The notes: generated by a model from the sequence alone, not told the origin. A stretch of 64,000 nucleotides of DNA from CAZWVI01 sp964637165 (GCA_964637165.1 CAZWVI010000005.1:62001-126000), one strand, 5' to 3'. Counted from the first letter of the stretch, positions 1-8,150 are shown. Made by a program: numbers and translations.

Positions 1-44
1 AGTTGCCGTCAGTTTCGGCGATGCCGAATTGGTGGATAGGATTT

Positions 45-1712
45 CTAGAAACCCATTCCGCCCATGCCGGGCATACCGCCACCCATTCCGCCCATGCCAC
101 CCATGTCGCCACCGGGCATTGGTGGGACAACGTCTTCTTTGATTTCAGTAACCAAAGCTTCAGTGGTTAGGAGCAAGGTGCTAACTGATGAAGCGTTTTG
201 CAGTGCTGAGCGCACGACCTTAGTTGGGTCGATGACACCATCTTCAACCAAGTTGACGTAATTGCCAGTTGCGGCGTTGAAGCCCTTGGCAAAAGTCTTT
301 TCGGCGCGCACGCGGTCAACCACGATTGAACCATCGATGCCAGCGTTGGCGGCGATTTGGCGAATTGGTGCTTCAAGTGCACGGCGAATGATTTCAGCGC
401 CGAACTTTTGGTCACCGTCAAGATCGAGCTTGGCAATTTCTGCTTGGGCGCGAATCAGTGAAGTGCCACCGCCGGGTAGGATTCCCTCTTCGGCTGCTGC
501 ACGAATTGCGTGAAGTGCATCTTCAACACGTGCTTTCTTCTCTTTCATTTCGGCTTCGGTGGCTGCGCCAACGTTTAGTACCGCAACTCCGCCAGCTAGT
601 TTGGCTTGGCGTTCGAGAAGTTTTTCCTTGTCATAATCGGAACCGGCGTTGTCGATTTCGTTTTTGATTTGGCCCATGCGCGCTTTGATGGCATTTGTTT
701 TGCCGGCGCCTTCAACGATTGTGGTGTCGTCTTTAGTTACAACTACGCGCTTGGCGGTTCCAAGATCTTCAACAGTTGCTTTTTCAAGACTGTGGCCCAT
801 GTCTTCCATTAGCGCGGCGCCACCAGTTAGCACGGCGAGGTCTTCGAGCATGGCCTTGCGACGGTCGCCAAAGCCAGGAGCTTTAACGGCACAGCACTTG
901 AAGATGCCGCGCATTTTGTTAACCACGAGGGTTGCGAGTGCTTCGCCTTCAATGTCCTCGGCAATGATTAGCAAGGGCTTGCCGCTTTTGGCAACTTCCT
1001 CGAGAACTGGAAGCATGTCGCGCACGTTTGAGATTTTCTTCTCGAACATGAGGATGTATGGATCTTCCATGATGCATTCCATTCGTTCAGTGTCAGTTGA
1101 AAAGTGCGGTGACAAGTAACCCTTGTCGAACTGCATTCCCTCAACCCACTGAATTTCAGTATCTAGTGAACGACCCTCTTCAACGGTAATTACGCCGTCT
1201 TTGCCAACGCGCTCGAAAGCTTCGGCAAGTTTACTGCCGATTTCCGGATCATTGTTGGAAGCGATGGTGCCAATTTGTTCAATCTCAGAAATGTCTTTGA
1301 TTTTCTTGCTCTTTTTAAGCAAGAAGTCGCAAGCGGTTTTGATGGCTGCTTCCATTCCGCGCTTTAGCTCGATTGGATTAGCGCCGGCAGTTACTGAACG
1401 AAGGCCTTCTTCGAAGATGGCCTCGGCGAGCACGGTGGCGGTAGTGGTTCCATCGCCGGCAACATCAGAAGTGCGTGATGCAACTTGGCGCACGAGTTGC
1501 GCGCCGATGTTTTCGTACTTGTCCTCGAGCTCAACTTCGCGTGCCACTGAAACGCCATCCTTGGTGACGGTCGGGGTGCCGAATGATTTCTCGATGATTA
1601 CGTTGCGACCGCGGGGGCCAAGGGTGACCTTGACGGCGGCGGCGAGTTTTTTGACACCGTTGCGAATGTGCTCGCGGGCATCTTGGTTATAGGCAATTTT
1701 TTTAGCGGCCAT
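45..1712 (-). CDS. groEL: Chaperonin GroEL (Hsp60)
   Basis: This is the 60-kDa chaperonin, an ATP-driven cytoplasmic folding chamber that works with GroES. The 555-residue product is full length for the family. It has the conserved N-terminus, the ATP-binding GDGTTT motif at residues 86-91 and the Gly-Met-rich flexible C-terminal tail (GGMGGM repeats). The ATG is preceded by an AAGGA ribosome-binding site. The gene lies 35 bp downstream of groES on the same strand, so the two are an operon, and groES in turn follows a response-regulator gene. I see no CIRCE inverted repeat (TTAGCACTC-N9-GAGTGCTAA) ahead of the operon, so HrcA control is not indicated. Identification is certain. Confidence 0.98.
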   Translation of the reverse strand: MAAKKIAYNQDAREHIRNGVKKLAAAVKVTLGPRGRNVIIEKSFGTPTVTKDGVSVAREVELEDKYENIGAQLVRQVASRTSDVAGDGTTTATVLAEAIFEEGLRSVTAGANPIELKRGMEAAIKTACDFLLKKSKKIKDISEIEQIGTIASNNDPEIGSKLAEAFERVGKDGVITVEEGRSLDTEIQWVEGMQFDKGYLSPHFSTDTERMECIMEDPYILMFEKKISNVRDMLPVLEEVAKSGKPLLIIAEDIEGEALATLVVNKMRGIFKCCAVKAPGFGDRRKAMLEDLAVLTGGAALMEDMGHSLEKATVEDLGTAKRVVVTKDDTTIVEGAGKTNAIKARMGQIKNEIDNAGSDYDKEKLLERQAKLAGGVAVLNVGAATEAEMKEKKARVEDALHAIRAAAEEGILPGGGTSLIRAQAEIAKLDLDGDQKFGAEIIRRALEAPIRQIAANAGIDGSIVVDRVRAEKTFAKGFNAATGNYVNLVEDGVIDPTKVVRSALQNASSVSTLLLTTEALVTEIKEDVVPPMPGGDMGGMGGMGGGMPGMGGMGF

Positions 1713-1747
1713 GATTTTTATTCCTTAGGTAGTGGTTTTTTGTCGAG

Positions 1748-2056
1748 TTAGCCGATGATGCCGAGGATGTCCTCTTCGGAGAGGATTAAGTATTCCTCGT
1801 TATCCCACTTGACTTCGGTGCCAGCGTAGGAGGTGAAAAGCACGCGATCGCCGTTTGAAACGGTGAACTCGGTGCGTCCGCCGTCTTCTAATTGACGGCC
1901 GTCGCCGAGGGCGATGATGGTGCCTTCTTTAGGCTTTTCTTGGGCTGAGCCGGGCAGGATGATTCCCGCGGCGGTGGTTTCTTCAGCTTGGGTACGCTTG
2001 ACGAGGACTTTGTCCCCGAGTGGGCGGATGGCAACTTTGTTGGCGGTTTTGGCCAT
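1748..2056 (-). CDS. groES: Co-chaperonin GroES (Hsp10)
   Basis: GroES is the heptameric lid of the GroEL chamber. The product is 102 residues, the usual length. The mobile loop that contacts GroEL is recognisable around residues 25-42 (ETTAAGIILPGSAQEKP), followed by the beta-barrel with GDRVLF and the terminal EEYLILSEEDILG segment. It sits between a response-regulator gene (7 bp upstream) and groEL (35 bp downstream), all on the minus strand and presumably cotranscribed. Identification is secure. Confidence 0.97.
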   Translation of the reverse strand: MAKTANKVAIRPLGDKVLVKRTQAEETTAAGIILPGSAQEKPKEGTIIALGDGRQLEDGGRTEFTVSNGDRVLFTSYAGTEVKWDNEEYLILSEEDILGIIG

Positions 2057-2063
2057 GGTTCTC

Positions 2064-2435
2064 TTATTCGTTTATCTCACAGATGATTCGTTGGACCGTA
2101 ATCCGGAGGATTTCGGCGGGGATTGGTTTCCGGAGCAGGGCCAGGGCGCCGGCCTCAAGTGCGGCGGCTTCGATGGCCCGCGATGGATGACCTGTCATGA
2201 GGATGCTCCGCACGGTGATTCCACGATCGTGGATTTGAGTGATTACCTCAATTCCAGTCAAGGAAGGCATGTGCATGTCGAGCAGCGACAGGTCGTAACT
2301 CATTTCCGTTAAGCGGTTTAGCGCATCTGAACCGTTCTCAGCCTGCTCCACGACAAAACCAGCACGATCAAGCAGAGCGGCAAGCGCCCGGCGAGAATCA
2401 GATGAATCGTCGGCAATGAGAATGCGGTAGGGCAT
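2064..2435 (-). CDS. Single-domain response regulator (CheY-like receiver)
   Basis: This stand-alone receiver domain of 123 residues has no output domain. The acidic pocket (Asp9, Asp10), the phosphoacceptor Asp53 in LLDMHMP, Thr81 in LMTGHP and Lys103 in LRKP are all visible, so it should be phosphorylatable. It should act by protein-protein contact, as CheY- or Spo0F-like proteins do. No histidine kinase is adjacent. It is the first gene of a tight minus-strand unit with groES (7-bp gap) and groEL. That linkage suggests co-expression with the heat-shock chaperonin, but its partner kinase and target cannot be read from the sequence. The receiver call is very likely right; its role is unknown. 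Confidence 0.9.
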   Translation of the reverse strand: MPYRILIADDSSDSRRALAALLDRAGFVVEQAENGSDALNRLTEMSYDLSLLDMHMPSLTGIEVITQIHDRGITVRSILMTGHPSRAIEAAALEAGALALLRKPIPAEILRITVQRIICEINE

Positions 2436-2474
2436 GAGTTAGGGGAGAAGTAGCAAGCGATGTGCCAGTGGAGG

Positions 2475-2491
2475 ACTGCCTAGATGGCAGT
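2475..2491. other. Small inverted repeat upstream of the response regulator-groESL operon
   Basis: ACTGCC and GGCAGT form a perfect 6-bp inverted repeat with a 5-nt loop (TAGAT). It lies about 40 bp upstream of the response-regulator start and just outside the left arm of the 175-bp repeat. It could be an operator or a weak hairpin. There is no U-tract, so it is not an obvious terminator. Confidence 0.35.
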
Positions 2492-2494
2492 AAT

Positions 2495-2671
2495 GGACTC
2501 TGACCCTAACCACTGGGTCACTTTCCGAAAAAAATGACACTAAGGTCTTATTAGAAAAGAGGATAGGAGCACTGCTCTTTCCAGTTCTAGCCTCGGACCA
2601 TTTTTTCTTCTTAAAGTTTTATCTTTAAACAAGATCCAAACTTGGGTGACCCAATGGGTAGGGTCAGAGTC
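2495..2671 (+). repeat. 175-bp REP/MITE-like element, copy A
   Basis: The left arm at 2495-2520 reads GGACTCTGACCC, spacer, GGGTCA. The right arm at 2647-2671 is its inverted counterpart (TGACCC, spacer, GGGTCAGAGTC), so the element has roughly 25-bp terminal inverted repeats. Each arm is itself a hairpin (TGACCC/GGGTCA). The interior carries CACTAAGGTCTT, AAAGAGGATAGGA and CTTAAAGTTTTATCTTT blocks that recur in the copy at 4695-4870 in the same orientation. It contains no ORF. The right arm ends 9 bp from the stop codon of the neighbouring secreted-protein gene. The build resembles IS200/IS605- or RAYT-associated REP/BIME elements, but no transposase is present in the window. Confidence 0.88.
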
Positions 2672-2680
2672 TTGTGAGAG

Positions 2681-4615
2681 TTAAGGGACAGAAATGGTTA
2701 ATAAGTTGGAGAGTTCCTTTTTGTTGTTTTTGGTTGAGAGTGCTTGGGCGTAGGCATTGCCATGAAATGAGGCAGGAATTGAAACTTGCCAAGTGGTGAA
2801 ACAATCTCTAGCTAAGTTTTGGCTAGGTAGAAGAACCGCATTCTTTAGCAGCACCTCAAGTAATCCTACGCCAGGGATAATGTGACTGGTTGTGTTTGGG
2901 CCAATTGCAACTATGGCCTCACTTCCTGGGTCATCGGTTAAGTGAATATCGATACTGCCACCTGCAACAGGGTCTCCCACAAAAGAGAGCCGTGGTGGAA
3001 ACCCATTCAGGATTGCGGGCTTAAGATCCCAATCAAGGTAAGGCCATTTAGCGCTAAGGTTAGATACCGAGTCTTGGGCAGTTTGCAGTTGCGGATCAAT
3101 CATGTTGGATGCTGGAGCCGTTACCACCAGCGGCATCTGCCCGTCCTTTAATTCCAGAAACAGTTGGGCGCACAGGTAAAGAAACTCAGCGGCATTTACG
3201 GTGACTGAACCAACAGTTAATTCATGGGGAATCTGGTAGCTTGGTTGGTCAATCCAAGTAGATGAGTTGAGGTCTGTATGCAGTAGATTGATAGTTGTGA
3301 TCAAGTCATAAGGATCTACTGATAAATTCCCAGATGATGGAACGGTCGGGGTGGTCGGCCCTATGGCTCGATTTAAAGTGACGCTAGCTTGAAGTTGGGT
3401 TCCAAATCCATCCACCATTCCGACCATGCACTGGAGCATGTCGCTAAGTGAAAGGTATGCTCCTTGGTGTTGGGCAAATATGGGTGGAGTTGATGGGGAT
3501 GAGGTGGTGTCCCAATTGTCGATTAGATCTTGTGCAAGACCAAACAGATGATCACGTTCAATCTCTTCACCATTTAACAAGGAAAAGGCATAGGTGAAAT
3601 CTTCAATTGGCAAAAAGCGACTGCCAGGGTTGAGTGGAAAGAAATCATTGACAAGCCAGTCAAGAACATCCTCGGTATTTGTGTAATGAGTTTCAATTAA
3701 CACTCTGTCATTAATTTCTCCCGGCGGTAGTTCGGGCTGTAGTGGGTGGTCGTAGGCATACGACGTTGGAGATGTTTTTGCGTAGATAAACTTGACGCCA
3801 ATTCCAACCATCATGACATTCGGGTGGCTGCGATCAAGTAGAGCAATCTTACTTTGTAAAGAAGCAACTCCATCCATGCATCGGGAGTCAAAGTTGCCGC
3901 TGCCATCGGTGCCAGATAGGCGCATATGGTGTCTTGCTGCCCATACTTGGGTGGGATGTTTGGGGGTGGGGCATAGTAGGGTTGAAAAAGTCCGAACCCC
4001 GTAAAAATAATTGGGGGGAGGATTAGGGATATGGGCTGAATACCCAAACAGAGTGGCTTCAGGGTCGGTTTTGTCGATTGCATGAGCGCGCGCAGGATCA
4101 AAACTTTCTAAGCCCGAGACCACATTTGGGTCTCCAAATACTGATGTGGTTTTGGCTAAGGCGCCGTCATTAAATGGATCAATTATCCCTCTTGTTAAAT
4201 GTCGGTGATGATTGAGGTGGGAATACATAGCATCTTGAATCTCCAGCCAAGAAGCAGCTTGGTAATTGATGTTTCCAATAGGATTAAATGAATAGGTCGG
4301 CTCATGGGCGCCATGGTAGCCAAGTGTGACTGCGGGGCTATTTTTGACCAAGGAAATGGTGCTAGCACTAAATGTTTCACTATCAGCTCCAAAAAATTGA
4401 AAGTTAGCACTGGGCCGATACTGAGGATGGGTTTCTTGTAGATTTTCAAGCATGGGCACAATTCGTGTGAATCGTTCCTCTGAGAGAGAAAGATTAATGT
4501 GATCTTCCGTATGACAGAAAAGGTAAATGTAAACTGGTTCTTTAGCAGTTTCAGTTTGCGAGTTAATGGAAGAAAAACTCGAAAGCAGGAGCAGGAGTAG
4601 TGGTAGGAATTTCAT
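2681..4615 (-). CDS. Secreted protein of unknown function, possibly with pseudomurein-binding-like repeats
   Basis: The chosen ATG gives a clean signal peptide (MKFLPLLLLLLSSFSSINSQ); an upstream GTG at 4651 is possible but would place a polar leader ahead of it. The mature protein of about 625 residues begins with an alpha/beta-looking segment (YIYLFCHTEDH, then LGYHGAHE) that vaguely recalls polysaccharide-deacetylase-like folds. Further on, two stretches (SLSDMLQCMVGMVDGF and VNAAEFLYLCAQLFLEL) resemble pseudomurein-binding repeats; this is pattern recognition, not a search result. The C-terminus is beta-rich. The gene looks more AT-rich than its neighbours and lies between two direct copies of a 175-bp element, which hints at acquisition as a unit. 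Function is not assigned. Confidence 0.75.
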   Translation of the reverse strand: MKFLPLLLLLLSSFSSINSQTETAKEPVYIYLFCHTEDHINLSLSEERFTRIVPMLENLQETHPQYRPSANFQFFGADSETFSASTISLVKNSPAVTLGYHGAHEPTYSFNPIGNINYQAASWLEIQDAMYSHLNHHRHLTRGIIDPFNDGALAKTTSVFGDPNVVSGLESFDPARAHAIDKTDPEATLFGYSAHIPNPPPNYFYGVRTFSTLLCPTPKHPTQVWAARHHMRLSGTDGSGNFDSRCMDGVASLQSKIALLDRSHPNVMMVGIGVKFIYAKTSPTSYAYDHPLQPELPPGEINDRVLIETHYTNTEDVLDWLVNDFFPLNPGSRFLPIEDFTYAFSLLNGEEIERDHLFGLAQDLIDNWDTTSSPSTPPIFAQHQGAYLSLSDMLQCMVGMVDGFGTQLQASVTLNRAIGPTTPTVPSSGNLSVDPYDLITTINLLHTDLNSSTWIDQPSYQIPHELTVGSVTVNAAEFLYLCAQLFLELKDGQMPLVVTAPASNMIDPQLQTAQDSVSNLSAKWPYLDWDLKPAILNGFPPRLSFVGDPVAGGSIDIHLTDDPGSEAIVAIGPNTTSHIIPGVGLLEVLLKNAVLLPSQNLARDCFTTWQVSIPASFHGNAYAQALSTKNNKKELSNLLTISVP

Positions 4616-4694
4616 GATTAGGAGCGGGGCATGGCAAAGTTGCTGTACCACCTATCTTAATGGAGGAAAAAATCAGGGGTTTCTTGAAAAAACT

Positions 4695-4870
4695 GGACTC
4701 TGATCCCATCAGGTGGGTCACTTTCCGAAAAAACGGCACTAAGGTCTTGTTAGGAAAGAGGATAGGAAAACGGGTCTTTCCAGCTCTAGCTTCGAACCAT
4801 CTTTTATTCTTAAAGTTTTATCTTTTAATAAGATCCAAACTTGGGTGACCCAACGGATAGGGTCAGAGTC
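4695..4870 (+). repeat. 175-bp REP/MITE-like element, copy B
   Basis: This is the second copy of the element at 2495-2671, in the same orientation and alignable along its whole length. Left arm 4695-4720 (GGACTCTGATCCC, spacer, GGGTCA), right arm 4846-4870 (TGACCC, spacer, GGGTCAGAGTC). Interior blocks CACTAAGGTCTTG, GGAAAGAGGATAGGA and CTTAAAGTTTTATCTTTT are shared. GGAAAG and CTTTCC inside it can pair. The right arm overlaps the 3' end of the zinc-ribbon gene and provides its TGA stop codon. Confidence 0.88.
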
Positions 4871-5144
4871 GGTCTTCCTCATCCTCGCCTTCATCCCCAA
4901 AATCCTGCGGACCGTCTAATAATTCTTCTTCATCCAACAATTCCCCCTCATTCTCAAAGCGTTGGCTGCCTTCTTCTGAGACTTGCTCGTCACTGAAGCT
5001 GTCCACCAAAATCTCTAGTGATTTCCTATCGATTAGCCCGCCGCACAACATACAGTTCCCGCCGCCCTCCAAGGCTTCGAGAGCCTCTGCGAAGTTGTCC
5101 AACTGGTATCCGCAATGTTCACAATCTGCGCTCGGCTTTTCCAT
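4863..5144 (-). CDS. Small acidic zinc-ribbon protein
   Basis: A 93-residue protein starting MEKPSADCEHC. Two CxxC pairs (CEHC at residues 8-11 and CMLC about 28 residues later) should bind one zinc as a ribbon. The C-terminal half is strongly acidic (runs of E and D). The longer reading frame upstream is antisense to mgtC and is rejected. A TATCAT hexamer 7 nt before this ATG fits the leaderless promoter pattern of the window. The stop codon TGA and the last residues (DRL) are encoded in or right next to the right arm of repeat copy B, so the native C-terminus may have been replaced by the insertion. Function unknown. Confidence 0.65.
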   Translation of the reverse strand: MEKPSADCEHCGYQLDNFAEALEALEGGGNCMLCGGLIDRKSLEILVDSFSDEQVSEEGSQRFENEGELLDEEELLDGPQDFGDEGEDEEDRL

Positions 5145-5151
5145 TCTTTTA

Positions 5152-5157
5152 ATGATA
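5152..5157 (-). promoter_or_regulatory. Probable -10 hexamer for the zinc-ribbon gene
   Basis: TATCAT on the minus strand, 7 nt before the ATG at 5144, matching the TANNNT/leaderless pattern. It overlaps the start of the divergent mgtC gene. Confidence 0.45.
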
Positions 5158-5859
5158 GACTTCTCGCGACAAATGTTCGACCTCCTTAACTTAGACCCTA
5201 GCTTAATCATCGCCGGCCAGCGCCTGTTCCTTGCCGCCGGGATTGGGGCTATTGTTGGGATTGAGCGTGAAGTTCGCGGCCACCCGGCCGGGTTCCGCAC
5301 CTTGACAGTGCTCGCAGTGGCTTCGGCGCTGATTATGATTTTGAGCGAACGAGTCGCTGGCGGAAAAGAATTCCACGACACTGGTCGCATCGCTGCTCAG
5401 GTTGTGAGTGGAATGGGCTTTTTGGGCGCGGGTGTCATCCTGCGCACCGGACTTACCGTCCACGGTCTGACCACGGCCTCAGTTCTATGGGCAGTGGCTG
5501 GCCTTGGCTTAACCGTCGGCGCTGGACTAATTGAAGAAGCAATGCTCGCCACCGGCGTAATCATGCTAGTGCTTTTGGTTTTCTCGCCAATCGAACGCAA
5601 AATCCTCCGCTCTATAAAGCGCCGCGTATTAGAAGTTGTAGCTTCTCCTCGCCCAGGCTTGGTTGAGGAACTTGCTGACGTATTACGTGCTAACGGCCAT
5701 CGCGTCGAGAGATTAATCGTGACTGATTACACTGAAGATGCATGGGAAATACAAATATCTTTGCATGCAACATCCGCTGGCGGAAGTATTGATCCAGCAG
5801 CAGTGTTGTTGGACGTGGCCGGAGTTTCGATGGTTCACCAAGAAGGTGAACATGAATAA
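5152..5859 (+). CDS. MgtC/SapB family membrane protein
   Basis: MgtC-like proteins are inner-membrane proteins linked to Mg2+ limitation, acid survival and modulation of ATP synthase. The family signature GIEREVRGHPAGFRT is present near the N-terminus, followed by hydrophobic helices (ALIMI, VVSGMGFLGAGVIL, TTASVLWAVAGLGLTVGAG, GVIMLVLLVF). A soluble ACT-like C-terminal domain begins around SPRPGLVEELADVLRANG. The start is uncertain: ATG at 5152 or ATG at 5173; the longer frame from 5095 overlaps the divergent gene and is unlikely. It ends flush against the convergent TPR gene. The family call is strong; the physiological role is not fixed by context. Confidence 0.88.
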   Translation: MIDFSRQMFDLLNLDPSLIIAGQRLFLAAGIGAIVGIEREVRGHPAGFRTLTVLAVASALIMILSERVAGGKEFHDTGRIAAQVVSGMGFLGAGVILRTGLTVHGLTTASVLWAVAGLGLTVGAGLIEEAMLATGVIMLVLLVFSPIERKILRSIKRRVLEVVASPRPGLVEELADVLRANGHRVERLIVTDYTEDAWEIQISLHATSAGGSIDPAAVLLDVAGVSMVHQEGEHE

Positions 5860-6204
5860 CTAAGCGGCCAATTTTTCGGCAATCAAAAAAGCGTCAGCGC
5901 CGGCATCCACGCCAGCCAATAATAAATGCGCAGCTTCGTCATCTCTTTCCAATTGGCGCAGTACCTGAACTAATTCAGCAACTGTGCTTTCATTACTCGG
6001 GTCAACGTGATGAGCTCTCAACAAAAACGTAAGAGCATTTTGGCTATCGCCGGCGGCGTGCAGGACGGCACCCAATTCAAAGGCGACCTCTGGATCCTCC
6101 GGTGTGTTTCTGAAAACTTGGAGCAATAAATCGGTTGCCGCAAAGAAGCGTCCTTCTTCTTGAAAGACGCGCGCTTGGTGAATGGATTGTGAGTGATTAC
6201 TCAT
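5860..6204 (-). CDS. TPR-repeat protein
   Basis: A 114-residue cytoplasmic protein made almost entirely of two to three tetratricopeptide repeats. The pattern A..F.EGRFFAATDLLLQVF.NTPEDPEVAFELG..L...GD..NAL is visible from residue 10 onward, followed by a second helix pair (LLRAHHVDPSNEST). Such proteins are scaffolds for protein contacts, and no catalytic motif is seen. It is convergent with mgtC with no intergenic base and lies downstream of the metalloprotease operon terminator. Specific partners are unknown. Confidence 0.75.
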   Translation of the reverse strand: MSNHSQSIHQARVFQEEGRFFAATDLLLQVFRNTPEDPEVAFELGAVLHAAGDSQNALTFLLRAHHVDPSNESTVAELVQVLRQLERDDEAAHLLLAGVDAGADAFLIAEKLAA

Positions 6205-6243
6205 GGCAAATATTCATCGGCCAAAAATATCCGCTCACTTAAA

Positions 6244-6276
6244 TAAAAAGACCGACCCACCGTTAAGTGAGCCGGC
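6244..6276 (-). terminator. Rho-independent terminator of the metalloprotease operon
   Basis: On the minus strand CCGGCTCAC, a UUAAC loop and GGUGGGUCGG form a 9-bp stem with G-U pairs, followed by UCUUUUU. It lies 25 bp past the stop of the metalloprotease gene. An alternative perfect 10-bp inverted repeat (GCTCACTTAA at 6233-6242 and TTAAGTGAGC at 6263-6272) overlaps it. Confidence 0.75.
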
Positions 6277-6300
6277 CGCTGCGATTAAACGCTTAGTGAA

Positions 6301-7608
6301 TTAGAGAACATTCACATGCATTGCGTTTGAATCGTAAATGGTGCCATTGTCATCGCAACCAAGTTCAAGGTAAACCGACATTCCAGACGCTCCAGAAGGC
6401 ACTGGCACTGTGATCGAACCTGCACCAGTTGCATCAGAAGTTACGTTGGTTAGGACGTTCCAGTTTCCAAGATCAAAGGTATGACCAAAGATGGTCGAAC
6501 CAGTGTTGGTCAAACTCCACAACATGTAAACCGGAGTGTTGGCCGGCGCATTTGTGAAATCGAAGATTGACGCAAAACCAGGAATGGCTGAGGTTGGTCC
6601 AGTTAAACGGATGGTATTCAGACCGGGCTGTCCGCCACCCATATCGAATGGATGACCTTCAGACAAAGCACTATTTCCTGAACCACTGCTCTTGACGTGA
6701 ATCGAGCCACCTTCAATTCCACTTGAAGGAATGGTCACAGAAATTTGAGTACCACCATTGCTACTGCTAAGACCAGTAACTTTAACGGGGTCGCCATCAG
6801 GGCCGCTAGCACTGGTGCCATTGTTGTTGAACCAAACTTCGTTACCGCTTGAGCTGAAGTTTTGACCAACGATTACCAAAGTTCCACCGGCGTTCAAAGA
6901 ACCACCAAGCGAATCAATGCGCGGCATGCTTGAACTCATAGCACCGTAAATACCCTGTTGAATTCCAGCAATGTCATCCGAAGCAATCGAACGGTCAGAA
7001 ACGCCATTACCAGATGCGTAGGCACCCATTGTTGCAGAGCTACTGTTTGAGTGACCTAAGCCAAGTGAGTGGCCAAGTTCGTGAGTCGCAACACCTTGGA
7101 AGTCCATGCGTGCGTTTGGAACGCTATCTGGACCATCGTCCCAAGTCCATGACTCGTAAAAACGAATTCGCCAACCATCAGAGATTGGAGTTTCGCAGTA
7201 CGCCAAAACGCCGCCACTTGATCCACCAATCGGTGAAATGATGTTGCCGTTAAAGCCACCGGTATTGCCAGCGTTACCACCCCAAACAAAGTTGAAGTTG
7301 GCGGCGCCATCGCCGACGAGGCTTTGGGTGCCATCACCAGAGCCATCGCCAAACGGCAATGAACCCCATTCGGCGCCAGCTTTCCAAGCGGACAATTCCA
7401 CTTCGGTGTACTGCGGCCAGTTGACGTGCTCGGTGGTGTTGTCGTGGCAAGTTGAGTCTTGGAAATCGTCGTAGATTCTGAAGTCACGTTGAGTCAAACC
7501 TAAGCTTCCGCCAATGGTTGACCATGCGCTTGCATCTTCAGGTACAACAAAAGTTACAGAGCCGGCGACCAGTAGAACGCCGAGAGAAAGTCGAAGAGTA
7601 TTTTTCAT
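6301..7608 (-). CDS. Secreted matrixin-like zinc metalloprotease (M10-type metzincin)
   Basis: The protein has a signal peptide (hydrophobic core LRLSLGVLLVAGSVTF, cleavage near DASA). The catalytic zinc site HELGHSLGLGH lies at about residues 176-186 and has the HExxHxxGxxH spacing of metzincins. An IPT/TIG-like beta segment follows (GGTLVIVGQNFSSSGNEVWF). The last ~100 residues form a beta-rich domain similar in layout to the ends of other secreted proteins in this window. The ATG at 7608 is chosen because a strong AGGAGG sits 7 nt upstream. The start overlaps the stop of the upstream lipoprotein gene (TGATG), so the two are translationally coupled. It probably degrades extracellular or cell-surface protein; the substrate is unknown. 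Confidence 0.88.
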   Translation of the reverse strand: MKNTLRLSLGVLLVAGSVTFVVPEDASAWSTIGGSLGLTQRDFRIYDDFQDSTCHDNTTEHVNWPQYTEVELSAWKAGAEWGSLPFGDGSGDGTQSLVGDGAANFNFVWGGNAGNTGGFNGNIISPIGGSSGGVLAYCETPISDGWRIRFYESWTWDDGPDSVPNARMDFQGVATHELGHSLGLGHSNSSSATMGAYASGNGVSDRSIASDDIAGIQQGIYGAMSSSMPRIDSLGGSLNAGGTLVIVGQNFSSSGNEVWFNNNGTSASGPDGDPVKVTGLSSSNGGTQISVTIPSSGIEGGSIHVKSSGSGNSALSEGHPFDMGGGQPGLNTIRLTGPTSAIPGFASIFDFTNAPANTPVYMLWSLTNTGSTIFGHTFDLGNWNVLTNVTSDATGAGSITVPVPSGASGMSVYLELGCDDNGTIYDSNAMHVNVL

Positions 7609-8150
7609 CACTTGACCTCCTGAACACGTTGAGCTTGGGCGATTGCTGGAAGCAAATCACGCAGGCGGGTGTTGTTTTCAATGGCGGTGTCTTCACCTTT
7701 GCCAAGGAATACGGTGCCACGTGGGCTCTTAACCGTGCGGAAAATTCCACCCATGGCGGCATAAACGCAGCGGTCTACTTCAGGGCCCCATCCTTCAACG
7801 GGAGCGCTAAACACTAAAACCTCATTGCCCAAGCGGTAATCGCCAGGCGCCGGCATGCAAGTCACAAGCATCGACTCACCTTGGTAGGTGCCGCCGAGGA
7901 ATGCAGCTTCGATAGTGCGTGGTTCGCCAGTGTAAAGGTCTGTGCCTTCAACAGTTATGACGGTGTAGATGCGCCGGTCGTTAGTTTCCGGGGCGAAAAG
8001 AACAGAGCTGACATTGGTGATGGTGCCATGAACGGCAGCATCGGTACGGTCAACCATCTTCTGAAGATCAAGGGCCTCAATGCATGCAATTGCACCACTT
8101 ACAAGTAGTACGCCGGCTATGGCTGAGGCAATCCAGCGGGGAGTTTTCAT
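7608..8150 (-). CDS. Putative secreted lipoprotein coupled to the metalloprotease
   Basis: A 180-residue protein with an N-terminal signal (IASAIAGVLLVSGAIAC) whose Cys23 sits in a lipobox-like context, so it may be lipid-anchored. The remainder looks like a small beta-barrel (VHGTITNVSSVLF, RRIYTVITVEGTDLYTG, then GNEVLVFSAPVEGWG), and ends in a helical segment. I do not recognise a named family. Its stop codon overlaps the start of the metalloprotease gene by one base, so the pair should be made together. It may be an inhibitor, chaperone or anchor for the protease; that is inference from coupling only. Confidence 0.7.
   Translation of the reverse strand: MKTPRWIASAIAGVLLVSGAIACIEALDLQKMVDRTDAAVHGTITNVSSVLFAPETNDRRIYTVITVEGTDLYTGEPRTIEAAFLGGTYQGESMLVTCMPAPGDYRLGNEVLVFSAPVEGWGPEVDRCVYAAMGGIFRTVKSPRGTVFLGKGEDTAIENNTRLRDLLPAIAQAQRVQEVK
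7616..7621 (-). promoter_or_regulatory. Strong Shine-Dalgarno fixing the metalloprotease start
   Basis: AGGAGG on the minus strand, 7 nt before the ATG at 7608 and inside the end of the upstream lipoprotein gene. It decides for the ATG over the preceding in-frame GTG. Confidence 0.8.

Noticed and set aside
1..44. Possible terminator or gene fragment downstream of groEL
   Set aside because: Too short; no hairpin with U-tract and no clear coding signal.
64..1692. Several open frames on the plus strand across groEL
   Set aside because: They are antisense shadows of a certain groEL gene and have no protein-like features.
2436..2494. CIRCE element for HrcA control of groESL
   Set aside because: No TTAGCACTC-N9-GAGTGCTAA or close variant is present; only an unrelated 6-bp inverted repeat is seen.
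2495..4870. A complete insertion sequence formed by the two 175-bp elements
   Set aside because: The enclosed protein is a signal-peptide protein with no transposase motif, so the structure is at most a passive composite.
5145..5390. N-terminal extension of the zinc-ribbon ORF upstream of 5144
   Set aside because: It is antisense to the mgtC coding region and low-complexity; the ribbon domain and a TATCAT hexamer support the later ATG.
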